Assembly: GCF_947507565.1 (NCBI RefSeq)
Contig: NC_089193.1
Span: 930,001 to 994,000, forward strand
Length of the DNA stretch: 64,000 nucleotides
Source of the DNA: Oscarella lobularis
Taxonomy: Eukaryota > Porifera > Homoscleromorpha > Homosclerophorida > Oscarellidae
Direction of reading: 5' to 3'
Under the pieces are notes generated by a model. It was not told the origin of the DNA. It made no database searches and worked only from the letters and a program-made list of their open reading frames with translations. Shown here in pieces: positions 45,001 to 60,000 of this stretch. The position numbers and the translations under genes are program-made. How positions within the stretch are numbered: position 1 is the first letter of the stretch; each line of letters opens with the position of its first letter.

Positions 45001-48000
45001 TCGCTAACCCCATAACGCGCGAGGTCTGGAGTATCGAGGTAGCGATTCGCGACGCATTTTACACTGTTATCACGGCAAAATGCCGACGGCATTCTTGTAT
45101 GAGCGCACAATTAAGCACTTACCTCTCGTGATGTAAAGATTGAGGAAGCGATTCTTGGCGAAATTCTATATAGAATTAGGAACAGTCAGTCGTGCAAACA
45201 AGAGCGTTTAGTGCAAATTAGGGGTACGTAAGTAAACTTGTCATGTTAGTTTTACTTTTATGTCTTTCGTCTTCGTTTTTTTGAAAACGTGTGAGTTTTA
45301 AATATACATAATCAGCTGCTTTTGGGTATATCACAGCACTCTTAGAGACACATCCCTAATTCGGAAGACTTTGTTACTACTGACCTTTTTTTGCAGATGT
45401 CCGAAATCTCTTCTTTTGAACGTGATGCAACTACTTTACAGTCGAAGCTCTACTGGCGATGGCCGATTGGTGCTTGCACCACTTCTCAGGGGCTGTCGCG
45501 TGTCAGACATGGAGGGCTACAAGAAAATGCTCAAGAAAGATGTGAATGACATTTTTAAAGAACTTGAATGCGTCTCATCGTCGTTTCGAATGCTGACTCT
45601 TCTTCGAACTGCAGAATTCTTGAAGGGTGTTGAGCAGTTAAATCTTTTTATATCTATTCTGGAGAGTTTTCTCGCCTGTGATAGAAAGGTAAAAGAGATT
45701 CTTCTCAAACCTGTAAGAGAGGAAGAGGAAACTGCAATGGAAGAACGCGGATTTTTTGATCTACTTTTTTCTTCGTTTCTGAAGATCTGTACACCTTCCA
45801 GAGCCTTGAATAGAAGCGAAGATTCTGTCGCTGAAGGCAGAAAAGGCAAAATCACTGAAGAACGTGGGACGACGCCTTCTAAGAATTCGGCCGTGTCTTT
45901 AGTACTTACTTTCATGAATGCACTCTCTGAAGATCTTAACGAAGTGTTTCTGACAAAGTTGATTCCGGACTGGCTCGACTCCTTGTCCGAATTTTCCATA
46001 GAGGAAACGTATTTGCTCATCAGTAAGCTTTGTTGGAAAATTCATCCTGATGCCACGTCTTTCTCTACTGAGAGTTTAAGGGAGACGACGCTTGCTGTTC
46101 CCGTTTTGCAGTCTCTTGTTAAAGTTTTTCAACTCAAGCGCAGATCGTGTTTGGAAAATGAAGAGCAGGATTGGTTTTGGCTGTCGCAGCTCCTGGAGAA
46201 ACTGACGAGTGCTTTTGAGAAATTTCCTTCACACTGTGCAATTGATATGAGTATATCTACCGAGACTCTAAAGAACACTCGCCTTCTCTATGGACAAATT
46301 TTCAAGAGTCTTAGACCTGACGCTTTTCGGAGCGCAGTCGATTCCTTACATGGATACATCAGACAAAATACTGAAAAAGCCAATGAAATCAAGCTCAAAA
46401 TGAACTTAGACCTTCTCCGCCTTCTTCTTTTAGAGTCTCACGACAGGAGGGGTGCTGTCAATATTCGCATTCTTTGCAGCATCTTGGAGAGAGGTGTAAG
46501 TTCCTGCTTTTCTTCCGTGGCAGATTTGATCGAGAGCGAAGTTCGTTCTTGTTCCGAGCTATTTTCTCATCTTTTCATATTTGTGTCTGAATTGCTTATC
46601 AACCGCGACTCAGAGCTTCCTAGCGGAATTGTAGAATTTCTGTCAAAAATTGTCAGGTGCTGTTCTGAAAGCCGTCCAATTAAATGCCTGGCGTTGCAAA
46701 ACAGTTCAGAGTTGATGAAATTATCGAGCAGTCTTCTTCACATTCTCGATCACCGAAAAACAGACGAAGACTTAGCTTGCCTCGTCTTGCGGCAGATTGT
46801 TAGCATTTCTGCGTCGTCCAAGACTGTTCCCGATGTTCTTAGGTCTGAAGAGGCCGTAGAGATATATTTCCGATATGCACCTCTGCAATTGTGCCGTCTG
46901 TGGTGCACAACTTGCCTCGCTTATTGTCTGAGCGACGGTCGACAAAGCCGTCAGGCTGACTTTAGCACGGCGTACGGAAGGAAGTTGTTTGATTTGGATA
47001 CGTTTATTTCCTGCTCGGTAAATCAAGCACTTTCCGCTCAAATATTTCGTCTCTGTTGTGAATTGGAGCTGCCCGATGGAGTTTGCGTTGGGCAAATGTT
47101 TGTTGATAAATTACTTCTTCGGCTAGGCGACGACTCGAAATTGATTTTTCCAAAATTACAAGCAGTGCTAGGATTGATTGAAGAGGAGGAAATAAGCCAC
47201 GGTCAAGCGGAAGTTCGCGTTTCGATCTCCTGGCGCCTTCGAAGTTGGCTGAAACAGCGCTGTGACGTTTTGCTTACGTTCGTGCGCGATAATATCAAAG
47301 AACCGCCAAAAACTGCAGCGGCTGCGTTGGATTTAGTGTCAGTCGTTCTGAAGCTTTCTCGTGATGAAAGAAAGCGTCTTGTAAGGACTGTTTTACCAAA
47401 AGTTGATTACTTCAAAATGAAGCGCTTGCGAGACAGAAAAATGCAAAAGGCAACAGCGTTTTGGCAGTTGTTTTCGGTTGACGTGTCCGAAGACACATCG
47501 CGGACTTTTGAGACGCTGAACAAGGAAGATTTTGAAGAAGCAGTTCGTAGTCTAGAGGAGATACGAAATAAACTTGGACCGTCGCCAAAGAGCGTTGAGC
47601 TCGAAACAAAATTGCCGAAAGGAGTTTCTCATTTTGCAAACAACAAACGCATCAGTGTTTTTGGAGAAACGTTTGATCTTGTTTCTGCCCCAGAAGGTTT
47701 TGAGGATCACGTACCACAGCAGTCTCTAAGGCTCGTTTGGGTTTCCTCAACAAAACGTAACATTCTTCGAGTTTTAAAAAGTCAGCAAACTCTGCATCCT
47801 ATTTTGCTAGAAGGTGATACTGGCGTAGGTAAATCAGCGGCAGTAACTGAAGCGGCGCGCCTTCTAGGCCGGCCTATCATTCGCTTCAACATGTCACGAT
47901 CTGTGACATGCTCTGATATTGTGGGGCATGTTTCGCTTTGCGCAAAAAGTGGCCAACTTGTTCACTTTGAACCTGGGCCCTTTACAACAGCCTTTGAAAA

Positions 48001-51000
48001 CGGAATATGGTTATTGCTCGACGAACTGAATCTAGCTTCCGACGAAGTTTTGCAGTGCATTGAGTTGGCATTGGATACTGGCTGCCTCGTAGTTGACGAC
48101 TACTCTAGTGATCGAGGAAGAATCGAGATTAGAAAACACGAAAATTTCCTTCTGTTTGCTACGCAAAACCCCAACGCCGGCGATTTCAAGGGAATGCGTG
48201 AGGCTCTTTCTGAGACGTTTGTTTCGAGATTTCAAACGCTCTCGCTTGAGCCTCCGGCGAGGGAAGAACTGATAGACATATTAGCGAAGACATTTAAAAA
48301 TCAAGTATCTGTTGGCAAGGGCCAGAAAGATATAATTAAATCTTGGGCAAAACGAATGGTTGACTGTCATGAACGAATAAAACAGGAAGCGATGTCACCA
48401 CAGTTTCTGCCAGAGGGCCCAAATGCTATCTTCACCGTCAGGGAGCTTCTAAAATGGGTTAGTGGCGTTATTTCTGCAGTTTCGGGCGAAGAGCGAAGGT
48501 TCAGCATAGCCAATTCACAAACCGACAAGTTTAAAGTCAATGAGGTGTTTGCCGTGGAAGCGTTTTGCGTTTATGAAACTCGATTTAGTTCGTCTCTTTG
48601 CCGCCAGGCAGTTCACAAACGTGTTATGGAACATTTTCCTCATGAAAAGCCAGAAGAAAGCGGCCTTTTTGCGTTGCAATTTATTCCACAATGTACCTTT
48701 GAGATGCATCCTTGCCTAAAAATTAGTTTTTCAGACTATTATGAAGCAGTAGAATTTTGCCATTACGAGGAGATGATCCGGTTTCATTGTTTACTTTCAA
48801 GCCAACTTCTTTCTTCTTACAACTGCGTATTCCTACCTTTTTTAGTACCCGAGTGGGCTGAAATGGGATGTGAATCGCTGGACGAAGTCGCTACTGTCGG
48901 ATATGAACTATACGCCAAGCATATGCCTGTCTCTTTGCACGAGCGTTTGAGCAACCTAATGAAGGCTCAGTTTGATAAGAAGCTGAAGTTTCCCAATGTT
49001 CAACATCCACAGTATACAAATTTTGTGGTTACTCCCTACATTATGAAGCTTTGGTTTTACATCCTCCACGCCGTTAAGCACTCCCAACCGGTGCTTCTTG
49101 TTGGAGCTCCGGGCAGTGGAAAGTCAGAAATTATTTTGCAGCTGGCTTCAGTAGTGGGAAGACAAACAAATTCGTGGTGCATTACGCCAGAAACTGAGTC
49201 TTCTGACTTAGTTGGAAAGATTGTTCCGAAAGAACCGGCTGAATGGAGTGATGGCATTGTCACTAGATCTATTCGGAAAGGACAGTGGGTGCTATTGGAC
49301 AATTTGCTAGACGCTGATTCTACTGTTTTAGAAAGACTTAACCCTCTTCTGGAGAAAGATCCCTCTTGGGTTTTAACTGAAAACGGAAAAACCTCTAATT
49401 TATTCTTGGATGACTCGTCGGAATCATTTAGGTTTTTCTCAACGGCAACCGTAAGTGAACTAGACAAAGGCTTAGGAAAGATGTCTCCTGCGTTTGCAAA
49501 TCGATTGACGATAATTCACGTTGATGATTGCGCTTTTTCAGAAGTTGGTTTGACAAGTTTGGCAACTTTGGCATGGAATTTGTACAACAGCGACCCAGAA
49601 AATTCGAAAAGTGATACGTCGGAAGAGTGCAGGGCCGTTCAAGTGACCTCTACGTTTCTGCTTAACGTCAAACGGGAGTTTCCAGTCTCACAAGGTGGTC
49701 CTCTCATTACGATGAGAACTTTAGTTCGAGTCATAGGAGGTGCGAAAAGGGTTCTGTGTGATCTTGCAGATTTTCACGTGACAGATGCTTTGTACACGTG
49801 CTGCCAATTATCAATTTTTCAGCAACTTGGTCGCTCTGCCGAAGATCGTCTGGATCCTCTTTTTGAGGATCTCATAAAGAATTTTCAAAAGCTTAAAGGT
49901 TCTTCGCCGCCGTCTTTCATTGACTTCTTAAGCGAATACAACAACGACAATGACGATAGTTCCTTTATCTTGGATCCTGAGTTTACCCCGACACGTTATC
50001 GATACGGAAATGTGGTTCTTTTTGGCATTCTAGTTAAATTACCGGTTCTTCTTGAAGGCCCGCCTGCCACCGGTAAAACGTCACTTGTTGAGTCTATCAG
50101 AAGGCGTTGGAGCCACAAAGGATGCCTACACCGAGTGATAAACTCCGATTCAACGAGTGTTCAAGACTATTTGGGAACCTATGTTCCTTGTGGAGACGGT
50201 AAATTCAAACGTTTAAACGGCCCCCTTAGGAGAGCAATGGAAGACGGAGGATATTTTCTTTCCGACGAATTTAATTTAGCTGATCCTTCAGTGCTTAACA
50301 TGCTTCTGCCTCTACTTGAAGGTCGGAGACTGATCTACGACCCTGTTTCTGGAACAGCCATTCGTGCTCACAGAGAATTTCGTTTTTTTGCAACGCAGAA
50401 CAATGCGACGTACGCGGATAGAAAACCCTTGTCGGTCGGACTTCGCAGCCGATTTCTTGAAGCGCAGGTAAAGGACTTCGCTAAAGGAGAACTTGCCTAC
50501 ATTCTCCAGAACAGAAAATACTCCTCCTCTAAAGGAGGTCCTACTTTGGGCGATTCTTTGGCCAAGAAGCTCGAGAAGGCGTGTATTAAAATCAATGAAG
50601 CTGTCCAAGAAAGACGTCTTCATCTAGGGAGTGGAAATGCGTCCGTGCTGCTAACTCTGCGAGAAATGATAAAGTGGATAGAAAGATTCGTGCTTTTGTC
50701 GGATGTGAGCGAAAACAGAAAGTTAGAAAATCTTTTGGGACGAGCAGGTCTTTCTTTGCTTGTTCCTCGCCTTCGACCGTCTTCCACTTTGTCAAACTTG
50801 CAATCGGTGGAGAAACTCAAAGAAATTCTTATGTCGTGCGGTCTTTTGCAGTCCTTCTCCAATAAAGCACTCTCCTCTGTTGTTAAGGAAGCGTCTGGCT
50901 GTCTTATTAGCGACGGATTTGCTAAAAACCGTATTCGAAATAACGACATTTTCAAAAATTTATCGTCTCGCCTTATTCCTAAAGATTACAAGCTGACTTT

Positions 51001-54000
51001 TGCTCGAATTCACATGGCGGTTGAAGCAAAAGAGCCGGTTCTCCTTGTTGGGCCAACGACGTTTAAAACAACAATTGTGGAAGATTATTTTAGGACGCGA
51101 AATCTGGAATTTGCAGTTGTTCAACTCTCTTCTGATACGCAAGTATCTGATTTGCTTGGGCAGATGCACCCGTTTTCGTTCGATGCGGCAATGCACGAAC
51201 TGCTTCAAACAGCTTTGCAGTTGTATCATTGCTTGAGAAAGAGATCGCTCTCTTCAGCGTCATCAATACGCCAGATTATTGAAGAGTGCAGAAGATCTTT
51301 CGACGAGTGGCGAGAAGATGAAATGGATAAGGAGAGAGAGGAAGCTTATGAAGAACAATTGCATGCATCCCCGCAGCTCAGCAATGACGAGGCTGATGAC
51401 GATAGCGAGTTTGACGACGAGGCATCTGAGCAAAAAAGCGTAGGCGGTGATAGCCGTTCGTCAGAGCACTTTCTTAGCACCGACGAGGACGGAAATGACG
51501 AGGAAGAGAGCACCGGCTACAGCGATGAAGATGTTTCTTTCCAAGATGCCGTTCTGACACAAATAACCGCAGTAGATCCCACAAGCCAATTTCTTACCGA
51601 AGACTCAGAGGACAATGACGATGGCTCTTCTTCGACAGAATCTAATACTAATGCAGTCCCACATCCCGAAGCGGCTGGTTTAGTACTGACGGTGGAAGCC
51701 GAGAAGTTTCTTTTTAAAGCGTGCTTCAAGAAGCTACGTGAGGCTGTGTCAGCTTTGAAAGAAACAAGTGCCACAGTTGGCTTCCTTATAATTGAGTTTC
51801 TGTCAATTTTTGATATGTTAGAAAAGTCGGCTTCGGACACAGGGAAGCCTGTCTTTTTATTTAAGGATGGTCCTGTGGCACTGGCACTAAAAGAAGAGAA
51901 GTCGCTATTTTTTGAAGACGTTGACTTGCCATCTCAAGCTGTTATAGAGCGATTGAATTCTTTGCTCGAGCCAAGCAGAACGCTCTTTCTATCCGAAGAT
52001 GTTACTGTGGGCGTACAGGTAGATGTGGCTCTCGCTGGTCAAGTTATGCCAGGACTCCAGATGCTGGGATCTTCAGCCATACTTGCAACTGTACATACAG
52101 AAGGATGTGATGGAGTAAATTTAAGTCCTGCTTTGAGATCGCGCTTCTCGGAAGTTATCCTTTCCTCTACCGATATCCCCGATATTCTTGCAGTAACAGA
52201 AAAGCGTCTTGAAAATTCGTCTTTACCGAAGACTCGCAGGCGAGAGCTAATAGACGTAGTTGAAAATTTGGCGGAGGGCTTACAGAAGGAGAGCAAACTT
52301 TTTAGCCTCAAGACTGTGACCAACTTGTTGACCATTGTTGAATCGCTGTACTCTTCTCAGGTTGATTCATCTTCTGAACAACACGGTAATGTTAATTTGT
52401 TGGATTTAGTAGCTGTTGCATCAAAAATCATCCTCGTTGACCAATGTGACAAGGATCGGAAGGCAGCCATAGACTTACTTCTTGGAAGCCTGAAAGTTGG
52501 AGTAGAAGAATCTGGTACTCTTTCAAAAGAAATAGTGTCCTGGTTATGTGAAGGAGCCGAAGGTTTGAGTGAAGGAAAGGATATATGGGAACCACTTGAC
52601 TTTTTGGAACCCATGCAACAGTCGATTTGTCATAGAACACTACCAGTCGCTGCGAAAGTCTCAGAGAACGTTCAAACTCCCGTCACAGATGAACATATTA
52701 AAGAAAATTTTACATTCACAGCAACTCCTACTTGCATCGATAATTTTGTTCGCGTCGTAGTTTGTCTTTCGTCAAATCTTCCTCTGCTTTTGCAAGGGCC
52801 TCCGGGCATTGGAAAAACAGCTGTGGTACAGCAGTGCGGCGACCTCTTTGGTTACACGGTAGAAAGAATAAACTTTACTAAGGACACATCTCTTGAGAAT
52901 CTTATTGGTTCTTACGTTCCAACATGGAGCGGGGCGAAGTTAGTTTTTCAGTGGCGAGCTGGAAAGGCTTTGACCGCTCTAGAGAATGGACACTTCCTGT
53001 TGTTAGACGAAATAAATTTGGCATCGCAGGAAGTTCTTGATGAAATTAAAACAATGATTAATCCAATGTTGAAATCCTACTTCGTTAAAGGATTGGGGAA
53101 GCCGGTTCAAAAACACAGTGACTTCAGACTTTTTGCCACAATGAATCCAGAATCGGTAGGAGGGGGGAGAACGAATCTTCCTCGTTCAATTGAGAACGCT
53201 TTTCTAAAAATCATTCTACAGGATTATAACAGAAGGGAAGAAAGTCAAATATGTATTCACCAGTTTTCCGTTAAAAATTTGGTTCCTGGACTTCTGCAAA
53301 AAGAAGACATTGATGCTTTGCTCAGTTTTCATTTCTTAGTGAAAAATATGATAAATCGGAGGGAAATTGGGCGAAGAGGTGGACCTTACGAACTTAATGT
53401 TCGTGATCTTCTGAAAGTTGGAGACGTATTGGCTGCAAACATGAAGACCCAATTATATCATATGGAAATATCGGAAACTTATGCCTACGAACGAAACGAC
53501 GCTCACGTGAAGTCAATTAGGACCGCAGCATCCATGGTCTATTGTCGTCTTTTTCACGGACGCGAAGACCAACTTAAAGTGCAACAGCGCATTAACCAAT
53601 TCTTCCCTCTTTTGCAGCAAGAGTCAGATATGGCTGCAAGTAAGATTTCAATCGACAGCAATCTTCCGAATGTCACTCGAATCGGCTCTGTCTACTTGGC
53701 TAAAGGTCAAACGGACTCAGCATTTTTGCCTTTAGTTCACACCAACCAACTGAAAGAGCAGCTTCAACTATTAGGATGTGCAGTTTCAAGTGGAAGAGCT
53801 GTCGTCTTGGAGGGTGGAACGTGTAGCCGTAAAACGTCACTAATATATGAGTTGGCTCGACAGTGCAAGCGTAAACTTCACGTATTTTCGTTAAATACTG
53901 AGACGGAAACCGATATGCTCATTGGACGATGGGTTCCTTTCAAGCCCATATCTGCTTTGCAAAATTTGGTACATGAAAGTTTGGCGGAGTTTGAGAAAAT

Positions 54001-57000
54001 GCTTTGTTTTATTTTAAATAACTTTTTGCAAAGCGGTGACCAGTCTTTTCTGAAGGACATTATTCTTTTTCTTGCCAAAAGTGTCGAGAAAGCCTGGAGC
54101 AATCAAGATGAGAAGGACGTGTCACAGCAGATGATCATAGAAGCAGAAAAAGTTGCTGATGCTTTGAACGACATTGTTCAGTTGTCCGACATGCTAGAGG
54201 AACAACTTCTCATTCAAAAAACGGGCCAATTAAGACGAAAAATTCTCAGAAAATATATAAGATATTTAAGTACGTTATCACGCTCCCTCGTTGAAAAAGT
54301 AACAGCATTTCGCAGTAAAATGACTGCGTTTGAATATGTCGAAAGCGCTCTTGTGGCAGCTATTCGTAGAGGCGAGTGGGTAGTCCTGGACAACATATCT
54401 GCTGCTCCCTCTGATGTTGTTGAACGGCTTATGTCGCTTATCGAGGCCGTTCCCACTCTGCGTGTTTATGAGAGCCCGGAGAGTCCGCTTCTGTCGAGAG
54501 AAAATGGCGGTATGGATTCCAACTTTTGCTTGTTTGCAACAGTCAATTCAAGTCGTCAGTCGCAAGGAAAGTTGTCAAGTGCGTTCTATAATCGTGTAAT
54601 TCGCATGTGGTTGCCCGAAGTTGACGAAGAAGCGGTGGCAAAGAGTGCCGTCTCAAACGATCTAAGGGAAACCGAACTTTCTATTCTTGTTCTGGGAATA
54701 CTAGGAGATTTGCCGGGAGCGCATATTCTCGCGAAAGTCATTGTTTCAGTTCACTGCCGTCTTAAACGATTATCTTTGAATCGGCAGCTTCTGACAGTTG
54801 GCGGATGTTCTTTCACTTTTCGCACTGCCCTTAGAGCGGCGAGAGAGTTGTCACGCCGTTTACGGAGTAGGAAACATTTGGCTCATTTCAATGAAGTTCT
54901 ACAGAATTGCTACGTTAAGTGTTGTGTTGGTAAAGACCAAGCTAAAGCCTTAGACGAAGTTTTAGAAGTCTTTAGAGAAGCTTCTTGCGATCCAAGTTTT
55001 GAGTTTACTCGACGCAACCTCATGCCTTCTAGCAGCAATGCAGACAAGTTTGAGGAGGAAGCGCTAACTATAAAAGAGCTGGCAAAAATGAGTTTAGTAG
55101 GTTCCATTTTAGTCTTTCTCGGAACACTAAATTTCCAAATCAAAAAGGCTGGTACCCGAGATGTCACTAAAGCAGCAGCTTTTTGTCAGGAGTCCATGAT
55201 GCAGCTAATTCCTCATTTGGGGTCTGAGCGAGATCTGCTTGATAATGTTGATAGCGTTCAGGATGCATGTGCATCAGCGGAACTGGATAACTCTCGCAAG
55301 AAACTGATGGATGTTAGCAAAAGAATGGAAGTCTTAATTGCTGCAATTCAAATGTTTACCCAAGGATCAGGTGACATGGCCGTGGCAGAATGTTTAGAGA
55401 AATACGCCAACCGAATTTCATCAGAGCTATTTGATTTCGGAGCTAAAGTGAGAAGGTTTTTATGTCAGTCCTCCTTTAACTGCCTTCAGCAAAGACTTGA
55501 ATATGTTACCGAAATTCTTGTTCAATTTCAGGTGGTACGTGGGGGTATTTCCACGGAATCATGGCTGACTGAATTTACGTTTGTTCAAAAAAGCAAAAAC
55601 GCTCCAGACGCGATGAAGATTGACAGCGCATTGTCGGCCTTGCAAGACGGCCTTCTACTGCTCGCTCAACAGGCTACACTTTTTCATGAGATGACTTTTT
55701 ACGCGAATAAGGTGTCGAGTCTAAACAGTGAACTAGAAGCGGCCGTTAACGAGCATGCCTTGGAATCCGACAAACCTTTTCTTCTGAGCTTTTTTCACCA
55801 AATAATGCAGCAGCAGATAGTTGCCACATCAGAGAGAAAGCGGTTACTTCAATTCATCGTCGAGAAAGCCGTTTTGCCTCCGCAACTGTTGGTTAAGCTT
55901 GAAATCTTCCTTTCCGCAACTCAAATATTGTTTGAAGCTGAAATGAAAATTCCTTTTGCTCTACGGCAGATTGATGATGGCTTTTATGGACGGGACGAAA
56001 AGGTGGGAACACTGCACAATGTCTCGATCTACGATAGCGCCATCGCTGCCTGCAAGTGCCTGAAAGACGCTATGAAAAGATTTTCTTCTTCTCTAGCGCC
56101 ATCGATACGGCGCATTGATGCGGCGCGCAAGAGCGAAAACGAAGAAGGCAAGGACAGTGCAAAGGAAGCTAAAATAACAGCGGAAAGGGAAAGGTTGCGC
56201 CAGGAGCTCATCTTGTCAAAGAAGCAGCTATTTATTGGCACCAGTGGAGAAAGTATTCGAAGAGTTCAGCAGCTCTACGCCGAAAGCGCCTTGTCAATCC
56301 ACAGAAGAATATTTATTGCTGTAGCGAACCTTTTGAAAAAGCAGAAAGATCTTATGCCGCTGAGAAATGCATCCATGCCTCCTCAGGTGAGGAACTTGAT
56401 TAGGCAAATGCCTGCTACCGAAATAGACGCTCCTTTTGGTTCGGTATGGCTAGCCGCGTTTTTCTGCCAAACGAAAAACATCTTTTTGTCTTCGGAAGGA
56501 ATTTGGGAACCGTTTTTGGTATCAAACGTAAGCGAAATGAGCGACGCTTTTGAGCGATCAAGATGTTCGCGAAAAGTATTTTTCGTTAGCGAAATGGGTT
56601 TCGCTGAGAATCAGACTTTTTCGTTTTGTGTTGTTGCTTTGAATGAAGCCAAGAAGAAAGCTTTTTTCATCAAAGCCGCGGAAGACGATGATTTTGGCAG
56701 TGAATTTATTTACGAGGAAGGGCCCTTTGTTTCTTACAAAGAAGGTCAAGCCGACGTGTCAAATTCTCTAACTAGATTTTCTCTGTGCAATGAACTTGAA
56801 AAGTTTATACGATCTAATGTAGCTCAAAAGATGAAAATTGAGCGAATTTCGGTTTTCTGTGAAAGCGACAGAGAAATTCGAAGGTTGACAAACTATCAAG
56901 TCTTACTGCTTACGGCTTCGTTGGGAAGTGTCATATCTGGTAGCCCTAAGAACATGTTCAAGGTGCAGAAGAAAGTTCTTCTCGAATTGTCAGAGTCTGT

Positions 57001-60000
57001 TAAGTCTACGGCTAAGATCCTGAAACCTTATTGTCATCCAAGTGACAGACAGAAGTGCCTTGAAGAAACTGTGGACGCAATTCACTGCTTTTTAGTTCTT
57101 CACGAAAGTGTTGAATTTGGGCAAAACTGGGAAGAAGAGCGTGAGAGAGAAAGTCGTCGTGTACAGATAATGATTGAAAGGTTTAGTGAAAGTTACAGAA
57201 GAAGTCAAGAATTGGCTGTTCCAAGATCGATTAGGCAACGACACCAGCTCTTGTCGCGAATAGGCCGCACACTTGACAGGCGTCTCACTGAAGTGAATTC
57301 ATCTAATGACGATGATCTGCCTTGGGACGTGAGACTTTTGTTGAAACTTGAGAAGAAGATTCATGACGTAGGAAGTGTTTTAGAGACTAAGCGCTTATCG
57401 GCGGCAGACAAATTCGTTCGATTGGTTCGGAAGATATTGTATTGTAGCGTCAGGTTAGTTTGTGATCTTACAGAAGATTGCTCGCCCTGTTGGGTAAGCG
57501 AAGCCCATGGGCAAGTCTCATTTGAAAAATGCTTCTCCCTTCCCCAATCTAATGATGGATTTCCAAAATTGTTGTCCGCTCTGCGTGATATGAAGGAAAG
57601 TTGCACGAAAGTGTTTTCAAGTTTTCGAGTTCATAGAGATACTGTGGAAATTAGCCATGAAAAGCTGATTTTTGAAGCTGCACGTCTAGAGTCAGATTTG
57701 GAGACAATGTTGTGTTTAATGCCTACGTTTTGTGAAGCCATAGACTTTGCGTCAGTTTCAGCCGCAGCAACGGTTTGCGCTGGGGAGTTTAAACCGGCGC
57801 ACGCTAAATTAACTACAGGCACCAAAGAGCGTCAAAGAGAAGCACAAGAACGAAAGATTTCTGAGTTTGTGGACGATCTTTGCACTTTTCACCGCGAAGC
57901 CATATCTTTCGCATCGCCTCCTCTTCAATTTCTCCTTCGTCTCAAACGTAGCATCCACGAAGTGAAATTGCTAAGTCATGATCTTGGCCCAGGATCCGCA
58001 GACATATTAGGGGCACTAGAAGGTAAACGGAAAGCGTTTAGTGAGGAGCTGAAGAGTCTGCGAAAACGTGAGAGAACTGCGAGACATGACGCTTTTTCAT
58101 TTGAAGCTGATGTGAAGCAAGCCTGCCCAGACATTGAGATGGAACCTCGTCAGCGAATTACCAATTCTACCAATCGTGGTCTTATTGATGAATTAGCCAA
58201 GCAAAAAACTGGGAAAATGTTTCAAAATGTCAAAATGATGACCGAGCTTTTGAATGTTGTAGCTGGATATTCTATTGAACGGAGTCGCCGCGCCTGTGTC
58301 TTAAGAAAACTTTCCAACGTCAAAAAAGGGTTGCGGCTAGCGGAAAGCAGCAAATTAATGAGCGTCACCGCTGAAGACAGGATAGCTCTGGCGGAGTTGG
58401 TTGCCGTGACTGGAATAGGAGACCGAGCTGAAGCATATTCGAGTTTATCAGACAGCCTGTTTGATAGAGAACTTAACTTGCAGAACTTGAATGTATTTCT
58501 CGAAAAGCTTTGCGCTGTTTACTTTGCAAACAGAAGACCAATTATTTTTAGCAAGCAGTGGCGGCATCTTTGCGCATATTCAGCCATTACATACCTTTGT
58601 GAATCAGTTCCAAAGGTAGTAAAGGAAAGCGAAAGAACGGTATCGAATGCCGCTGTGCTTTACTGCCGCACCAGAGAACGATGCAAAGCCTTAGAGAAGT
58701 TTATGCAACACCTAACCAAAAATGACGCAACGTCAATTAGGCCGCTTTTCCTTGGAGTGTCAGACATGTACTGTCTATTGTTTCCAGACTGTACTCGTTT
58801 TCTTTGCAAGTTAAACAACGTTGAAGAATCTCTTGCTGATTTTGAAGGCGACTGGCAAGAAGATGATTTCGAAGGCAATTTTGAGGAAGATAGTCTTCTG
58901 TTGGGAGGAACAGCTGAAGAATCGAAAACATTTGGACTTTACACGCTTTTAGCGGAACGAGGGCACAAAGCGGATACGTTTTTTTTTCACTTTAGTGGGT
59001 TTATTCGTGAACTCTCTTCCGATCTTAAGGGTCACATTACAAACCAAGCGGCAACTTTTTGCACTTATTTGAGTCGTGAAAGTTTTCCTGAAATTCAAGT
59101 TTGCACGGCAGTATATGGTCTATTTTTGTGCGAGTGGCTATGTAACTACATGTCTTTGGGCTTGTCCAGCTTATCCGGTAAAGGCAAAAGTTTTCACCGT
59201 CTGATTTGTGGACTTGCTGCGTCAAGCAAAACGGAAGAAAAAAATAAAAGTCGCAATAAGTTTCTGGCTTCAACAGATGCGCAAAATAGAGTGAGAACGT
59301 TTCTTTTTGAAGCATTTGAAATTTCAAGCGTTTGCGGGCCTGTCGACAATTTTTGGAAGGAACTTGGCGCTTCCTTCGATTTTTCAAATTTTCAGGACAG
59401 ACAATCGCTTGCTGAGTCTGCAGCGCCTGTTTCAGAATCAAAAGTTCTTGAAATTAGAAACCTGTTCAAATCTCTGCTATCATTCACAAGTGGGGAAGCC
59501 GACAACCGGGCTAGCGCAAGGTTGGTTGCTGAAAGCTGGGAAAGGTTGCTTGTAGAGAAATGTTCTACAGCGTCTGAGAATCTTACTCGTTCAATAGAAA
59601 ATTTTCAGAGCACTTTTTCTCAGACGGAATGGTTAGAAGCAGTTTTAGCTCCACTAAAGTTACTGAACGTCTGCTGGACTTCGCTCCGAGGAGCGCTTAC
59701 TGACGTCAGTCGTAAAGCTTCTGTCTTTTTGACGGAATTCGATTTAGAGCCAATTTTTTCTAAAACCAGACTAAAAGGTAATCGTTTAGAAGAGGTCACT
59801 CAGTCATTGGTGACAGCATGTGGAAAGGCGTGCAAAGAGTACGAGGAAATCGAGGCCAACGTTTTGAAACTTCTTAGTTTGTCACAAGAATTTAGTTTGT
59901 ATGCAGAAGAAGTTTGTTCCTGGGCAACTGCTTCGTTTCTACTGCATCGGGCTAGTGAGGTGTCTACGAATATTGCTGCCCTAACTTTTTTGTACGTGGA

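Larger units (their letters stand above)
42333..45396 (+). other. 3-kb repeat-rich first intron of the giant AAA gene
   Basis: Donor AAAG|GTGAGC at 42333 and acceptor TTTTTTTGCAG ending at 45396 flank it. It is about 50 times longer than the other introns in this window. It holds several palindromes, a foldback element, a tRNA-like SINE head, a G run and GC-rich dispersed-repeat debris, annotated separately. An alternative is that exon 1 belongs to another gene, but the phase fits (263 bases plus 1). Confidence 0.65.

Noticed and set aside
45397-45399. ATG at the start of exon 2 as an alternative start of the giant gene
   Set aside because: It is in a different frame from the long coding exon and reaches a stop after a few dozen codons.
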